NCBI GenBank assembly: GCA_021613535.1
Contig: CP075492.1
Coordinates: forward strand, 2,232,001-2,296,000
Length of the DNA: 64,000 nt
Source of the DNA: Adineta vaga
Lineage: Eukaryota; Rotifera
Direction: 5' to 3'
The notes below the pieces were generated by a model, which was not told the origin of the DNA, ran no database searches, and worked only from the letters and a program-made list of their open reading frames with translations. Shown in pieces: positions 11,224 through 22,436 of the stretch; the stretch's first letter is position 1; every line of letters begins with the position of its first letter. A program made the position numbers and the translations under genes.

Positions 11224-11850
11224 ATGGCTGTTAACTCTATAAATTATGCTACTATGTATTCATCTGATATTTTCGATCCAATAATTTTGCTGCCACCAAA
11301 AGAAAATCCAAATTGTTTTCAAAAATTTCTTCATTCAAAATATTTCAAATATATAAAGAAAATTTTATTTGCAGTCTTTATACTTAATGTGATGGTATGG
11401 GGTAATATGTTACTTTTCATTTCAGTTGGTGCAGCAAATAAAACAATACCTGACGAACATACACGAAAGATATGGATTGAAATTTGTTTTCAAATTGTTA
11501 ATGGTCTTCTTTTTATAATGATTGTTGGTTATACTCCTCAGCGAATACGTGATGTTTATCAATTTTATAGTGCAAAACGCCAATCTACACTTCAACGTCA
11601 TAAATATACAAATAATCTCATATTGCTTCAGTTTATTCTTTGGAGTTTAATAGCAAATTCTATATTTCAAGTAGCTGTAGCTATTTGTATGTGGTCAATG
11701 GATATGTATAAAAGACCGATGTGGTTAGTAAGTATTTTTGGTGGACTCGGTTTAGTTTCAGGTGTATTTGCCGGTTTGGCACAATTTATATTAAAAAGAA
11801 TAGCAAAAAACAAAGCAAAAACGGAACAACAGTTTAATGGTATTGTTTAA
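11224..11850 (+). CDS. DUF2985-like integral membrane protein
   Basis: An intronless 208-aa ORF with about four membrane segments (residues ~45-68, ~83-103, ~130-153, ~166-187) and a basic C-terminus. The stretch VWGNMLLFISVGAAN, then RKIWIEICFQIVNGLL and PQRIRDVY, matches the core I know from DUF2985, a family described mainly in fungi (pattern WGGML...W-E-x-QILNALF...P-x-R-x-R-D). Function of the family is unknown. A poly(A) signal AAATAAATAA lies about 48 bp downstream. The fungal-type family and lack of introns fit horizontal acquisition, which is common in bdelloids, but that is inference; a database comparison would settle it. Confidence 0.55.
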   Translation: MAVNSINYATMYSSDIFDPIILLPPKENPNCFQKFLHSKYFKYIKKILFAVFILNVMVWGNMLLFISVGAANKTIPDEHTRKIWIEICFQIVNGLLFIMIVGYTPQRIRDVYQFYSAKRQSTLQRHKYTNNLILLQFILWSLIANSIFQVAVAICMWSMDMYKRPMWLVSIFGGLGLVSGVFAGLAQFILKRIAKNKAKTEQQFNGIV

Positions 11851-11963
11851 ATCTTTCATTTATTCATTCTGTATATTTTCGTACTGTACAATATTTAAAA
11901 TAAATAATCTTTTCAATTAGAAAAAGAATTTGGCGTAGATAATTATTCATGATATTCATCTCT

Positions 11964-12030
11964 ATCTTGAGGGTGTGGGTGTGGATAGTAATTATATTAA
12001 CACATGAGTCTTACCCACACCCACATCCTC
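11964..12030. repeat. TGTGGG hairpin element
   Basis: Left arm CTTGAGGGTGTGGGTGTGG, loop of about 28 bp, right arm TTACCCACACCCACATCCTC. This is one of the best preserved copies of the family. Confidence 0.85.
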
Positions 12031-12739
12031 TCTCAATGTTTTGTGCTCATTAATTTATTTCTTTATTTGAAAAAAAGTAAGAGAGTATATGAACGTATGT
12101 TCTGAATTAAAATAAATATTTAGTAATTGTAGATATTGCTAGCAAACATTATGGATCTCCTATCGTGTAGTGCGAATGAGGCCGTTCAACTTTTTGACTT
12201 TGTTTTGTTTTAAAACGTTTCTCTTACGTTTCTTTTTCTCCTATAGAAAGAACAAAAACAAAAAAAATCATGACGCAATTTTTTTTCAAAAGACTCAATT
12301 ACCGTAGTCAATTTCTTTTGAGAATATTGAGTTTGACCATCTCGTTTGCTTCTATAGGGTTCTGGAATAGCGTTCTGTTCTTTTTCTAAAAAAACAATAT
12401 TTATGTGAGATATCTATAATCATACGTAAGAGAAATTCTATACATTCATATTCATAGGTTGGTACTGTTTCGCAGCATACGTAAGTCGGATGAACAAGCT
12501 GATTCTCATCGACTGAACATATTTGAAAACATTTTGATATTGATAGGATGATAACCTATGAATAGAAATAGATTGTTTTTCAGTTAAGTTCTTTTATTAC
12601 CGTCGCAGTTGAGTTAATTGTATGTAAAGATTGGCCATTGTGTGTTTGTTTTCAATGTACGTTGTTTTAATCGTGCCATGATTAGATCATCGATTCTAAA
12701 CAAATCAGCAAATTAGTGAATGTTAACATATCCATGTAC
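12031..12739. other. intergenic, nothing recognised
   Basis: AT-rich sequence 3' of the DUF2985-like gene's hairpin. I see no coding, RNA or repeat signal that I can support. Confidence 0.4.
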
Positions 12740-12961
12740 CTATATGAGAATATATATGTACATCATTCTTTGTTCTTCTATGTCTTTATCTGAAACAGGA
12801 ATCAGCCACCAACCATCACGAGCTATTGCATCCTTGTTTTTCGTGTATAATGGATATGGATGACAACATACAATTTGATCAGGACCAAATGTAATTGTAG
12901 TGCGAGATATACGAAGTTTAACCGACATATTCGTTGGTATATGACTTCGAATATTGGACAT
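12740..12961 (-). CDS. unassigned minus-strand ORF downstream of the four-exon gene
   Basis: A 73-codon open frame with protein-like composition (SVKLRISRTTITFG, then VCCHPYPLYTKNKD and DGWWLIP). It begins about 30 bp after the stop of the upstream four-exon gene on the same strand. It could be a further exon of that gene, skipped in my model, or a displaced fragment. No family recognised. Confidence 0.35.
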   Translation of the reverse strand: MSNIRSHIPTNMSVKLRISRTTITFGPDQIVCCHPYPLYTKNKDAIARDGWWLIPVSDKDIEEQRMMYIYILI

Positions 12962-12987
12962 ACAACATTGGATATAATTGAAAAAAT

Positions 12988-13626
12988 TTAGAAAAGATCT
13001 TCATCATGCTCTCCATCATATCGAACGCGTTGATATGGATCAGGTGGTGTGAGTAATTGTAATGATTCAGAAGATACGTCCTAGAAAAGAATAAAAATAT
13101 TATGAAAATGATTGAATAAATCGATGGTTTGATTACAAGAGAAACTTTCTCAGTTGATTCTGTCATTTGATCTTCAGCATTAGATACGGTTTGTTCGAGC
13201 AAATCTTGTAATTCTCGAGTAAAGATGTTTGTTTGTGCTTCATCGAAACCTAACAAAACTATAAAATTAAATAAGAGAGAAAAAGACATTCACTCACTTT
13301 ACCTTCAACTGGTTCGTCAGAGAAAGAATCCAATACCTTAGGATCGAATTGTGATAATAAGGGGTCATCATTATCAGGATCTTTCAATGATACAAAAGGT
13401 ATTTGGCAAACTTTTTTTTCTACATACTTATACTAAATTCTGTCAATATATGATCAATAAAGTCCGATGTAGCAATTACATGAGAAAATAACAAATAATT
13501 ATTATGATGTTTTAAAATAATAGAAATCTTTGTACCAGAATTTTCACGGCATAATGGTGGTGGTGGCGATGGTAAATCATTGTCAATTGTTACCAATGAG
13601 AATTCAAACTCTTCTAATGAGCTCAT
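12988..13626 (-). CDS. unrecognised four-exon gene
   Basis: Exons 13434-13626, 13303-13410, 13146-13249 and 12988-13080 join with all junctions GT..AG and in phase, giving 165 aa (498 nt including stop). The introns are 23, 53 and 65 bp; the first is shorter than usual and deserves RNA evidence. The protein is acidic and Pro/Ser-rich, with LPSPPPPL near residue 20, an NNYLLFSHVIATSDFIDHIL segment and a probable helical stretch ELQDLLEQTVSNAEDQ. No signal peptide or membrane segment is present. No family recognised. Confidence 0.5.
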
Positions 13627-13629
13627 TGT

Positions 13630-14952
13630 CGAAGAAATTGGTTTTTAATAGAAGGCAAAGAAAAAAATACAGGATCTTGTGCAACACATCTCTATATATT
13701 CATCAAAATTTGTTTTTTTCCAACATCAACTTTCATTATCTTTTCTTTGAACTGTTATCATTGTCGTTCTTTATAGATTCTGTTTTGTTCTGTTTCTTTT
13801 TGTATTAACAGATGAAAAGGCCAGCAACTCGCATTTATTTCAAACATAATAGAGTGCGCTAATTATGATATTACTATTAACGTATCAGAAAACTTTAGAA
13901 TATTATTGTTTTATATAACGACTCCAGTATGACTAATATTGATGTTGATGTGGATTCTGTGTAAGAATCGATGAAAACAATGAAAATAAACTTTCACAGT
14001 TCAATAATAAATTAGAATCTTTAGATTTATTTTCAACTGTTGAGAAATCTTGAGGATATGAGAATATAGATCTGAGAAGAAATCCAGATTGTTCCTCACG
14101 ACTGTGGACTTATAACACCTTCGATGATGATCAGTGACATTGATGGATGATATGACAGTGACGACCCTCATCGTTAAAAAATCTAAACAAACTGACTTTA
14201 AAATACTAAAATCGAATCAATCTCTTTCTTATAGTCTGTAGTCATATTCCGGCACGTGTATGTGCAAATACGTTGGAATAATTACAAAAAGTTGCTTTTC
14301 AGCCAAAACATTAGTAATCATCATGACGACGTTTTTTGTTAGAAAGCATCTAAAAATATACAGAAAGGTAAGTAAACATGTGATTATGTATTCAATTGGC
14401 AAGAATAGAAAAAACAAAATGTTAAAGGCTTTTAAACATGTCTTGTTTTTAATCATTCATTCGATTATTTTCGCCTCCTCAAAAACTCACTTCCTCGCAG
14501 ACAGAATTAGCAACTGAGCACGGTATATAAAAGTAAGCATAACAGTAGGTGGCATTCAGTTGAATACCGAACGATTACGTTTTAACATGGCAGTAATAAT
14601 ACACGTCAGTAAGATTTTATCTACAGGAGGTAAGTGCTGGCATCCATCATCCTCGCATTTCGGTACACTAATACAGTCGAATTTATACATTGCTGTACAT
14701 TCGGAAATTTCTTTTATGATTGTACTCTCTAAGAAAGGAAGGTGCCATAGCGAATTGTAAAGGATTTTAGCGAAGGTTCAGTAGGAAAGTTCGAATTGTA
14801 GACATATGTGTAATGCAAGATTTTTTTCCTCATAAACTACAGTTGAAACTTGTTGTGTACATTATGCATCCTGTTTTAGATTCTCATTAGAAATACTACC
14901 TTCAGTATTATTCCATTACTTCTCAACTATATTAGATTTTCTCTACGAAAAA
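13630..14952. other. intergenic, nothing recognised
   Basis: Overlapping short ORFs on both strands at 14229-14760 have no recognisable motifs, and I treat them as chance. A weak CTTGAGGATATGAG motif at ~14050 recalls one arm of the hairpin family, without a partner. Confidence 0.4.
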
Positions 14953-17900
14953 ATGAAAATGAATTTATTGGTCAAGATATTGTTTATTTGTTTTCTTCAT
15001 AATGAAATCAATGGAACTCCAATATCAAGGGTATGTATTTACTTTTAATTACAGAAAATGTTTATATATTATATTGAAGACGGACCAGCCAACACCAAAT
15101 CAAACAAAACCATATGAAAATCGTAAGTTAATCGAAACGACTTTCTTCAAAGAACTGATCGAAATGTGTAATTTGTTAATTTTTATTTTAGCGAAATTAT
15201 TTGAAGGTGACATGTTGTTTCCTAGTGGATCTGGATTAGAAGGTGTAAGTTTTATACGATACACTTCGACTGATTAATTCATTTCTATACTTTAGCGTGG
15301 AGTTGCACTTCGTGGAGCTTCTGTACCATGGACAAATGGAATTGTACCCTATATAATTTCGCCTGGATACGGTAATTATCTATAATTCTCATAAACATGT
15401 GAATGATAAAAACGAAAGTTTCCTCTATCTTTCGAATCAGATAAACCCTATATGACTAAATACGTACATATATATTAAAGTAAAAATATATCATTGTAGC
15501 ATCAACGGAAGAATCATTTATCATCGCAACAATGCAAAAAATGGAACGATTGATAGCAGTCAATAATTATAAATGTATTCAATTTCGACCAAAAACTGCT
15601 TCTGATATATATTATATAACTATTGTCAATGGAATTGGATGTTCATCTTACGTAAGAAAAATGTTTTAAGGTAAAATATTTTTCTCATTCATTTCTATCT
15701 CAGGTTGGACAAAATACGGGTGTTAATATGGTACGTACTGTTACACTACAACATCCTGGATGTATCGACGAAGGAAGAATTATGCACGAATTATTACATG
15801 CTTTGGGTAATGTAATAACAATTATTTAGAATTGTTTCATTAGATATTTCTGTTGAATGACGTTAAATCAGATAGATGATTTCAATCGATTTTTAAATGT
15901 CATAGTACTAAAAAATAAAGTGAATGTTTTTTCTTAGGTTTTTATCATGAACAATCACGACCAGATCGTGATAATTATGTGAGCATAAATTATGCAAATA
16001 TTCAATCTGGTAAAAAAAGAAAATTTATAAAAGAATCTTTACTTATTTTTCATTCGTTATAAAGGCACGGAATCCAATTTTGATAAATACTCCAATGCAG
16101 TTGTTGATACTCAAAATACTCCCTATGATTATAAATCTGTGATGCATTATGAAACAGATGCATTTTCTAAAAATGGTCTTCCTACAATACAAACACTTGT
16201 AGCAAACATATCAATTGGACAACGAGATAATATGAGTACCATCGATATAGAAGAGGTACGATTATTCTACAATTGTTCGGCACGTGGTGTTACACTGCCA
16301 CCAATTCCAACAACAACAACAGGTAAATGAGGGTTTTTTTTCTGTCACTTTAACAAAGCTTAACCGAATTTTATTAAATAGCTAATTTATACGTGAGAAA
16401 CACAACAATTTCATCATCATTAACAAGAAATAATCCAACGTTTGCACGTTTTAATGGTTCAGGATCGAACTATTACTATGATCAATATTCAATCATTGTT
16501 CCTGCCACTGGTTCTTATGTATTTATGAGCAGTGGTTCAATAAATACATACGCTCAATTTTATGGTCCTAGACCAGGTTATTTAAATTATTTTCTAATCT
16601 CTTATGATGACAATAGTGCTGGTAATAATCAATTTAAAATTCAAATGTATCTTCAAGCATCAACACAATATTATATTATTGTGTCAACATATAATTCAAA
16701 TGAGACTGGAAATTATACGCTAATAGCATCTGGATTAAATAGTGTTATTATTCAACAAATTTTACCTGCAACCAGTAAGTGTGTTCATCGACTCTTTGCT
16801 TATGAGATTTTCCTGTATTCTATTTATACATGATAAAAAATCAATAGTTCCCATTATGAAATACGTAGATGCTCATTGATATGTATGAGTTTGTCTGTGT
16901 GATTGACAGTAACACAGTGAATAGAATGAAGGAAGATCTGTGGCGTCTTTATTTAATATCATAAAGACTCTTAGGTCAAATAAAGCCGTGTTATAACCAA
17001 TCCGTTGATTCAGAGTATGTCTTTTTCTTTGTCGTTATTTGTTAAGAACGCTATCCAAATAAAGTGTGAGAAGTGAAAATTATATAAACTTCTTAATCAG
17101 AAATGAGATTGGTAAATCAGAAAAATTACTTTTATTATTAAACAAACTTTTAGTTATTAAATGTTGTATATTCAATGACAAATAATCTAACGATAAATAT
17201 TACTACTATTTCATTCTAGCTGTAGCAACAACAACACCATCAACAACAAGAACAACATCAACGACGACTACAACAAAAACAACATCAACATCAACATCAA
17301 CAACAACAAAAACAACATCAACAGCAACAACAACGACAGCGACAACAGCAACAACAACGACAGCGACAACAGCAACAACAACGACAGCAACAACAACAAC
17401 GACAGTAACAACACCACCTCAAGGGTGCTTTTCTCCTGACAGTTGGATCGAATTATACGATGGACAAAAAAAGAGCATCGATGAATTACGTAGCTATGAT
17501 ACTCTCATTACTTCTGATGGAACAAATCTAATTAAAACGGAAATGATTATGATGCTTGATAAAAATAATTATACTAAAAGTAATTTCTATAGGTTAATCT
17601 ATTAGATTTAATTGATTTTCTTTGTTTATTAAAGCGATGTTCTATACTCTACACACAGAATCAAATCACTCGATTAGTTTGACGGCTTTACACTTAATTG
17701 CAGTTATTTCTATAAAAGGCATTTTTGAATATATTCCAGCTAAAAAGGTAATTGTTGGTGATTATCTGTTTGTTATTTCTTCTGACAAAAAACTAACTCA
17801 ATCAAAAATCATTCGAATTGAAATCGAATATAAAATAGGTTTTTATGGACCATTAACTACATCCGGTATGTTTGAAAAATACATATTATAACTTATAATT

Positions 17901-18153
17901 GTATTTGTTTTTTATTTTCTTTCAAGGTACAATAATGCCGAATAATGTGTTAGTAAGTTGTTTTGCTAATATTTATAATCATCAATTAGGACAATTCGCG
18001 ATGACACCCGTACGTTTCTATCATCAATTATCGAAATACATGCCAATGCTAAAAGAATTAAATCAAGACAGAAATGAAAATGTTCATTGGATACCTGAAG
18101 CCATGTTTGATTTCACAAAACAATATTTTCCATCATTATTACAATTATCTTGA
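14953..18153 (+). CDS. secreted astacin metalloprotease fused to PPC-like and Hedgehog-type Hint domains
   Basis: Twelve exons: 14953-15030, 15080-15122, 15192-15244, 15296-15371, 15500-15651, 15704-15806, 15938-16009, 16065-16322, 16382-16774, 17220-17579, 17635-17865, 17927-18153. They total 2046 nt (681 aa) with every joint GT..AG and in frame. Residues 1-~21 are a signal peptide. Astacin spans ~60-280 with zinc motif HELLHALGFYHE (H162, E163, H166, H172) and Met-turn SVMHY (M219, Y221). A beta-rich PPC-like domain covers ~285-405. A Thr-rich linker covers ~411-475. The Hint domain starts at G478-C479 (GCFSPDSWIEL) and has TALH (T546, H549), VGD and the conserved SCFANI. The Cys nucleophile and T-x-x-H pair imply an N-to-S shift and self-cleavage, releasing the protease half. 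The large 17220 exon encodes the linker and the start of Hint. Poly(A) signal AATAAA lies at ~18175. Confidence 0.88.
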
Positions 18154-18849
18154 AACATTGATTCTATATTTCTAAATAAACATACCTATCACTATTCTGG
18201 ACATTTATTTGATATTATTTAAGAAAATTCTCTTTAATCAAATATTTCAATAGAGCATAAACTGATTTATTTATTATAATCACGAAATAGAAACATAATA
18301 ATTTTCTAATCTATAACTTTATAATATCCAGTAAATCATTCATATTGTTATATGAGCTGAGAATGGGGATGAGGATAAACTTGCAGTGTAAATACGCTAT
18401 TATGAGTATAGAGTTGGGTGAAATTGATTTCACGATAAACAACTTAATTTTTAACTTTTGAAAGTTAATACATGTTTCAGCAATAGGATGTGAGTCGCTT
18501 TCTCGTATATTAAGTTGCCAGATCAATTGTAGTCTCACTATAGGGACAAGCTAAAAATACCCGTCGTCCTCATTCGAGGGTCAAGGGAGTCGACACGACG
18601 AGCGTTACTTGTCTCTTAACACACTGTAACTCTTCTGTAACACAGTAAAATAAACATAAACAAATACTAAAAACGACTTTAATCATATATTCAAAAATTT
18701 CTCATATATAACATCGACAGACATTTATAATAAACTTAACTTTTCCTCATTTTAGATTAATATTGAACTTTTTGCATACAATACCCTATGAATGGATTAA
18801 GCTCCGATGTTTGATTTTCTTCTCTTTTTCTATCAAAACCATCGTGTTG
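18154..18849. other. intergenic with a copy of a ~40-bp dispersed repeat
   Basis: 18574-18612 reads TCGAGGGTCAAGGGAGTCGA and then CACGACGAGCGTTACT. It is the same repeat as 43018-43055 and, inverted, 61608-61640. Otherwise nothing is recognised. Confidence 0.55.
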
Positions 18850-20562
18850 TTAAAATGTGAATGAGTTACATCGATCTAATTGTTTAAGTTTGTCGTCATA
18901 AAATGTTCGAAGAGTATCATCACCTTTCGTCGTTTCAATCAATCTTTGAAATCTTTGCCTAGCCTGTCTTTTCACTTCGTCTCGATCGGTGTCGTCACAT
19001 CCCTCGAATCTTTTCTTTTTCAATTCTTCATCATCTGGAAAATCATTGAAATTTGACGAACAATCTTCTATTAATCGCAATGGTTGTTTATCAAAGAACA
19101 TTTGTCCAAATATTCTTCGAGATATTGTCTCATCTAAGAGAGAAGATCGTAAAAGTAATGTTTCTTCAAAATGATTACAATCCCACGAGTCTGTTGAGTA
19201 CATGCGATGAAAAAGCGTTTTCAAGATGCATGTTCGTGCGTATCTTTCAGCTGCTTCCAGTTTTGTCCGCTGAATATCTTCAAGATAAGACAAACACACA
19301 TCTGAATCATTCACCATCGTGACATTTTCATTTCCCAACCAGAAAATGCAAAGCCAATTCATAACGATATATACTTCTTTATCCTCGATTTCCCCTTGAT
19401 TTTCATTTCCTTCGCCGATTCGATTTTTATAACTGCCACCAGTCATCGAATGATGTTGAAAAAACAAATTCCACGGTGAAAACATTCGTTGATCATCTGT
19501 ATTGTCCTTCCCATCTAAATAAATATCCTTCTCTATAACATCTAAACACATTGAATTGATCATCCAAGTTGATAAATTTCGAGCACATTCTGAAACAGCT
19601 TTAGCATGAGCGAATAGAACGAATTCGTGATCGGAAGTGATATGTTCGCCACTTTTGTTGATTATATCACGAAACCAAGCGGTGTATTTGCCAGATTCTT
19701 TAACTAATCGTTGAAATAGAATTCTTTCCAGGTCTCCATAACTCTCCTGGACATTATCTATTCGTACATAATAATCTTTAGGATCTATTTGAATTATTTC
19801 TCGTCCTGAACGTAATTGTCCTTGAATATCCTTTGCATGTTGTTTATTTTTCGACAAATAAACAACAGAACTGCTCAATGGTTGATGAGGCAAACCGAGT
19901 CTTGTCTCTTCTTCGTATTGTCCATCGAAATCCGATTTAAATTGCTCACGAATGAGTTTCACCAAGTGAATAATTTCGGATTTGTGAATGTAAATCGAAA
20001 AATCAACTTTTGCACAATCGGATATACGCAAGTAATTTCTTCGATCACACCAACGTGCCAGTGATTTTTTCCCAGGTCGCTTGAACTTCGGTATAAGGCC
20101 GATGGTTCCAGATCCAACAGGTTCAACTGTTGGACACACTTGAACTTCCTGTTGATTTAAAATATCGATTGCTTTTTCAACAATTTCGTCCTTATAAGAT
20201 CCAGATAGGCTCCTATACCTTTTAATAGAGTACATTAAGATCGGATATTGCAATTCACGATTAAAATGTAGCGCTGTAACAGCGACAAGAACCTGTCGTG
20301 TGAATAGAGCATCTTGTCGTATGAAATCTTCTTCGCATTTTTCAATAAAGTTTTTCACTTTACCGTCGTCATAATCAGCATCATTGCCATTGAGAAACAC
20401 ACGCACAAGGATAAAAACGTAACAAGCTTCGTATTTATCAATTAATCTGTTGATAAATTCCAGATGTTCTTTAAACGCGGTTTTCTCTTCGTTCGTCAAA
20501 CATTTTAATGTCAATATACTGTCTGAAGGATCACTCGGATGTATTTGTATCGTTGACAACAT
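18850..20562 (-). CDS. unrecognised 570-aa protein
   Basis: A long open frame of 570 codons starting at ATG 20562, mixed alpha/beta in character, with no signal peptide or membrane segment. It is rich in charged residues, and the C-terminal third (~490-550) is strongly charged with a run DEELKKKRFEGCDDTDRDE. No catalytic motif that I can name. Upstream on the same strand lies a decayed reading frame (20563-21274), so the true N-terminus may lie further 5', in an exon joined near 20590. Codon use is less AT-biased than in the LamG and FG-GAP genes. Could be an orphan bdelloid gene or part of a multi-exon gene. Confidence 0.55.
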   Translation of the reverse strand: MLSTIQIHPSDPSDSILTLKCLTNEEKTAFKEHLEFINRLIDKYEACYVFILVRVFLNGNDADYDDGKVKNFIEKCEEDFIRQDALFTRQVLVAVTALHFNRELQYPILMYSIKRYRSLSGSYKDEIVEKAIDILNQQEVQVCPTVEPVGSGTIGLIPKFKRPGKKSLARWCDRRNYLRISDCAKVDFSIYIHKSEIIHLVKLIREQFKSDFDGQYEEETRLGLPHQPLSSSVVYLSKNKQHAKDIQGQLRSGREIIQIDPKDYYVRIDNVQESYGDLERILFQRLVKESGKYTAWFRDIINKSGEHITSDHEFVLFAHAKAVSECARNLSTWMINSMCLDVIEKDIYLDGKDNTDDQRMFSPWNLFFQHHSMTGGSYKNRIGEGNENQGEIEDKEVYIVMNWLCIFWLGNENVTMVNDSDVCLSYLEDIQRTKLEAAERYARTCILKTLFHRMYSTDSWDCNHFEETLLLRSSLLDETISRRIFGQMFFDKQPLRLIEDCSSNFNDFPDDEELKKKRFEGCDDTDRDEVKRQARQRFQRLIETTKGDDTLRTFYDDKLKQLDRCNSFTF

Positions 20563-21274
20563 GGATCCAATGAAAATCTTAAGTTTGATTCACCTTCAGT
20601 GGCCAGACGAATCCCGCGAAGTGTTTCTGGATGATCGAGTGAATCCAGTTTTTCTTGAATAGTTAAACTAGCCAATGATGCTTTCTCAAGTAATTTCTTG
20701 CTTGTTCATCCGATAGACTTAACAGACCATTTAACATATTTTCTTTACATACTAAAGAAATATCATAAACTGAATAAATCGATTTCGTCTTCTCGATCGC
20801 GTCTCTCAGCAATTCGCGATAATATTGTTCGTTCAATTTGACGGCGTTTAATAAAGAACAAAGATTATCTCCGTCTTCGTCTCGCTCTGCTGATGTTTTA
20901 TTCAAAGCTATGTTCCGTTACACAACGCTCTCTTGGTAGCTTCTTCTCACATCTAATATACTTTGTTTTTTCTCTGCTTGTTCCTTCTGTTTGGAATTTC
21001 CTTGTAATTGTTTTCTCTAGATGAATTTTAATTTTGCATCTTGAAGAATTTCATATCGACGCTTTTCGTCACTGCAAGATGTGCCCCAAGGCATCTCTCG
21101 GACGTTATCAGGTAAGTATTTATATGATATGCCTTCTTCGATCATTTTGTCTCGTATTGCTTTGATATCTTCAGCTTCAGCTTTTCGCACAGCAAGTTTT
21201 GCAGCTTTTAAACGAGAATATCCTGTCGCGGAGTACCAATTGAAATTGAGAAGTTCACTTTCATTCATCACCAA
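20563..21274 (-). pseudogene. upstream reading frame with in-frame stops
   Basis: From ATG 21274 one frame stays open in composition down to ~20663 but crosses a TAG at 21017-21019 and a TAA near 20920. The segments read MNESELLNFNWYSATGYSRL..., then GNSKQKEQAEKKQSILDVRR, then LCSLLNAVKLNEQYYRELLR. Between 20590 and 20700 another frame continues (LEKASLASLTIQEKLDSLDH). Either nonsense and frameshift decay or unusual short introns explain this. The helical, charged character matches the downstream 570-aa ORF, so they may once have been one gene. Confidence 0.4.
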
Positions 21275-21556
21275 CGGCTGTTTATTCCTCTTCTTTCTTC
21301 AATCTTTTATCAAAATGTGTTTTGGTTTTGTTGGTGACTGGGTATTATATCTTCGCAGAGTAGAGAGAAAAGTAAATATTTACTGTTGGCAACCGCATGT
21401 GTAGAAATTTAATAAAACAGTGAAAAAGCAGAACGATAAATAACAATAGAGAGGGTTTTGTGAGAAATTGAAACTTCTCATGGTACTCCCGATTTGCTCT
21501 TAACAGATATGTACATTTCACATCGAATAAAAAGAACTTAAAAAGATACGAGATAT

Positions 21557-22213
21557 TTATTCATTGTGTTTTTGCGCAGTTACCAATCCTGATAAAACCT
21601 CATACCCAGCGACGACTGGATCAATGACCGACGCTTTCAATCCCATAGTAAGAAAAGCCTGTTGCATCGTTTTCTTCAATCCACTCATTCCTGCACATCC
21701 CAGTATGATGACATCGCATCTGTTGTTCTTCACTAGTTCACTGGCTGGTTCACTCATCGCTACATTGACAACATCTTCTCCAGCACGTTCTAAACTAGCA
21801 GGAGAGATGTTAGTCGCTTTGATTCCTCCGCATCGATGATCCAGAGTCAGGTTGTGGATACTTTTAGTCAGCAATACTTCCCATTCTTTATTTGTTATTA
21901 CAATTCCGGATCGATTTCCTAGAAGTGTCGCGTGTACCAAACTAGTCTGCACAATTCCAACCACTGATTTGTCAATATGTTCTCGTAATATTTCAACGAG
22001 TGAATGATCAGAGAAACAAGCCACTAGGAAACCATCGTACTGCTTGAGAAAGGGAATTAGCTGATTGATGTATGCAGCAGGAGACAAAACTTCAGTTGTA
22101 AATGACGTTATTTCAGCCGGAGCAGATGAAGGGGTAGTAAATTGGTCAATTTGAGTAAGAGAAAGACTTTTGAGACCGTGTAGCGCGTTTGCTGCTGTGG
22201 ATGTCATTGACAT
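21557..22213 (-). CDS. Asp/Glu/hydantoin racemase family protein
   Basis: An intronless 218-aa ORF resembling the hydantoin/aspartate racemase superfamily, which inverts amino-acid or hydantoin stereocentres with two cysteines. Both sites are visible: VACFSDHSL (first Cys, ~residue 67) and VIILGCAGMSGL (second Cys, ~residue 174), plus VVGIVQTSLVHATLLGNRSG and the closing VIDPVVAGYEV. The usual family N-terminus (a NPNTS-type motif in front of SMT) is missing. The ORF begins at the SMT equivalent (MSMTSTAANAL), so about 15-20 residues are either in an upstream exon or lost. The family is bacterial and fungal, and the lack of introns suggests horizontal origin. Confidence 0.72.
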   Translation of the reverse strand: MSMTSTAANALHGLKSLSLTQIDQFTTPSSAPAEITSFTTEVLSPAAYINQLIPFLKQYDGFLVACFSDHSLVEILREHIDKSVVGIVQTSLVHATLLGNRSGIVITNKEWEVLLTKSIHNLTLDHRCGGIKATNISPASLERAGEDVVNVAMSEPASELVKNNRCDVIILGCAGMSGLKKTMQQAFLTMGLKASVIDPVVAGYEVLSGLVTAQKHNE

Positions 22214-22436
22214 CGATGCTCAGTTCTCTTCGCATTTACATTCACTATACGAAAAACCAAATCACGAAATACGATATATGAATGTATATACAGATAACGA
22301 AGAAGAAATCGGAAAGAGAGAAATCATTCGTTTGTGATGATAATCATAGATAAAGAAAAGAAAAGAAAAGAAAACTCGTAATTTCGTTTCAAATGTGTCT
22401 TATGTCTTGTATGAATATTTTTCATTCACTTTTGTT

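Noticed and set aside
12740-13080. Rel/NF-kB-like DNA-binding domain
   Set aside because: RVRYDGE and a following PTNMSVKL stretch superficially recall Rel domains, but the recognition-loop residues are absent and a stop intervenes.
14229-14760. Small genes between the four-exon gene and the astacin gene
   Set aside because: Overlapping ORFs on both strands with no motif, no splice logic and ordinary AT-rich composition.
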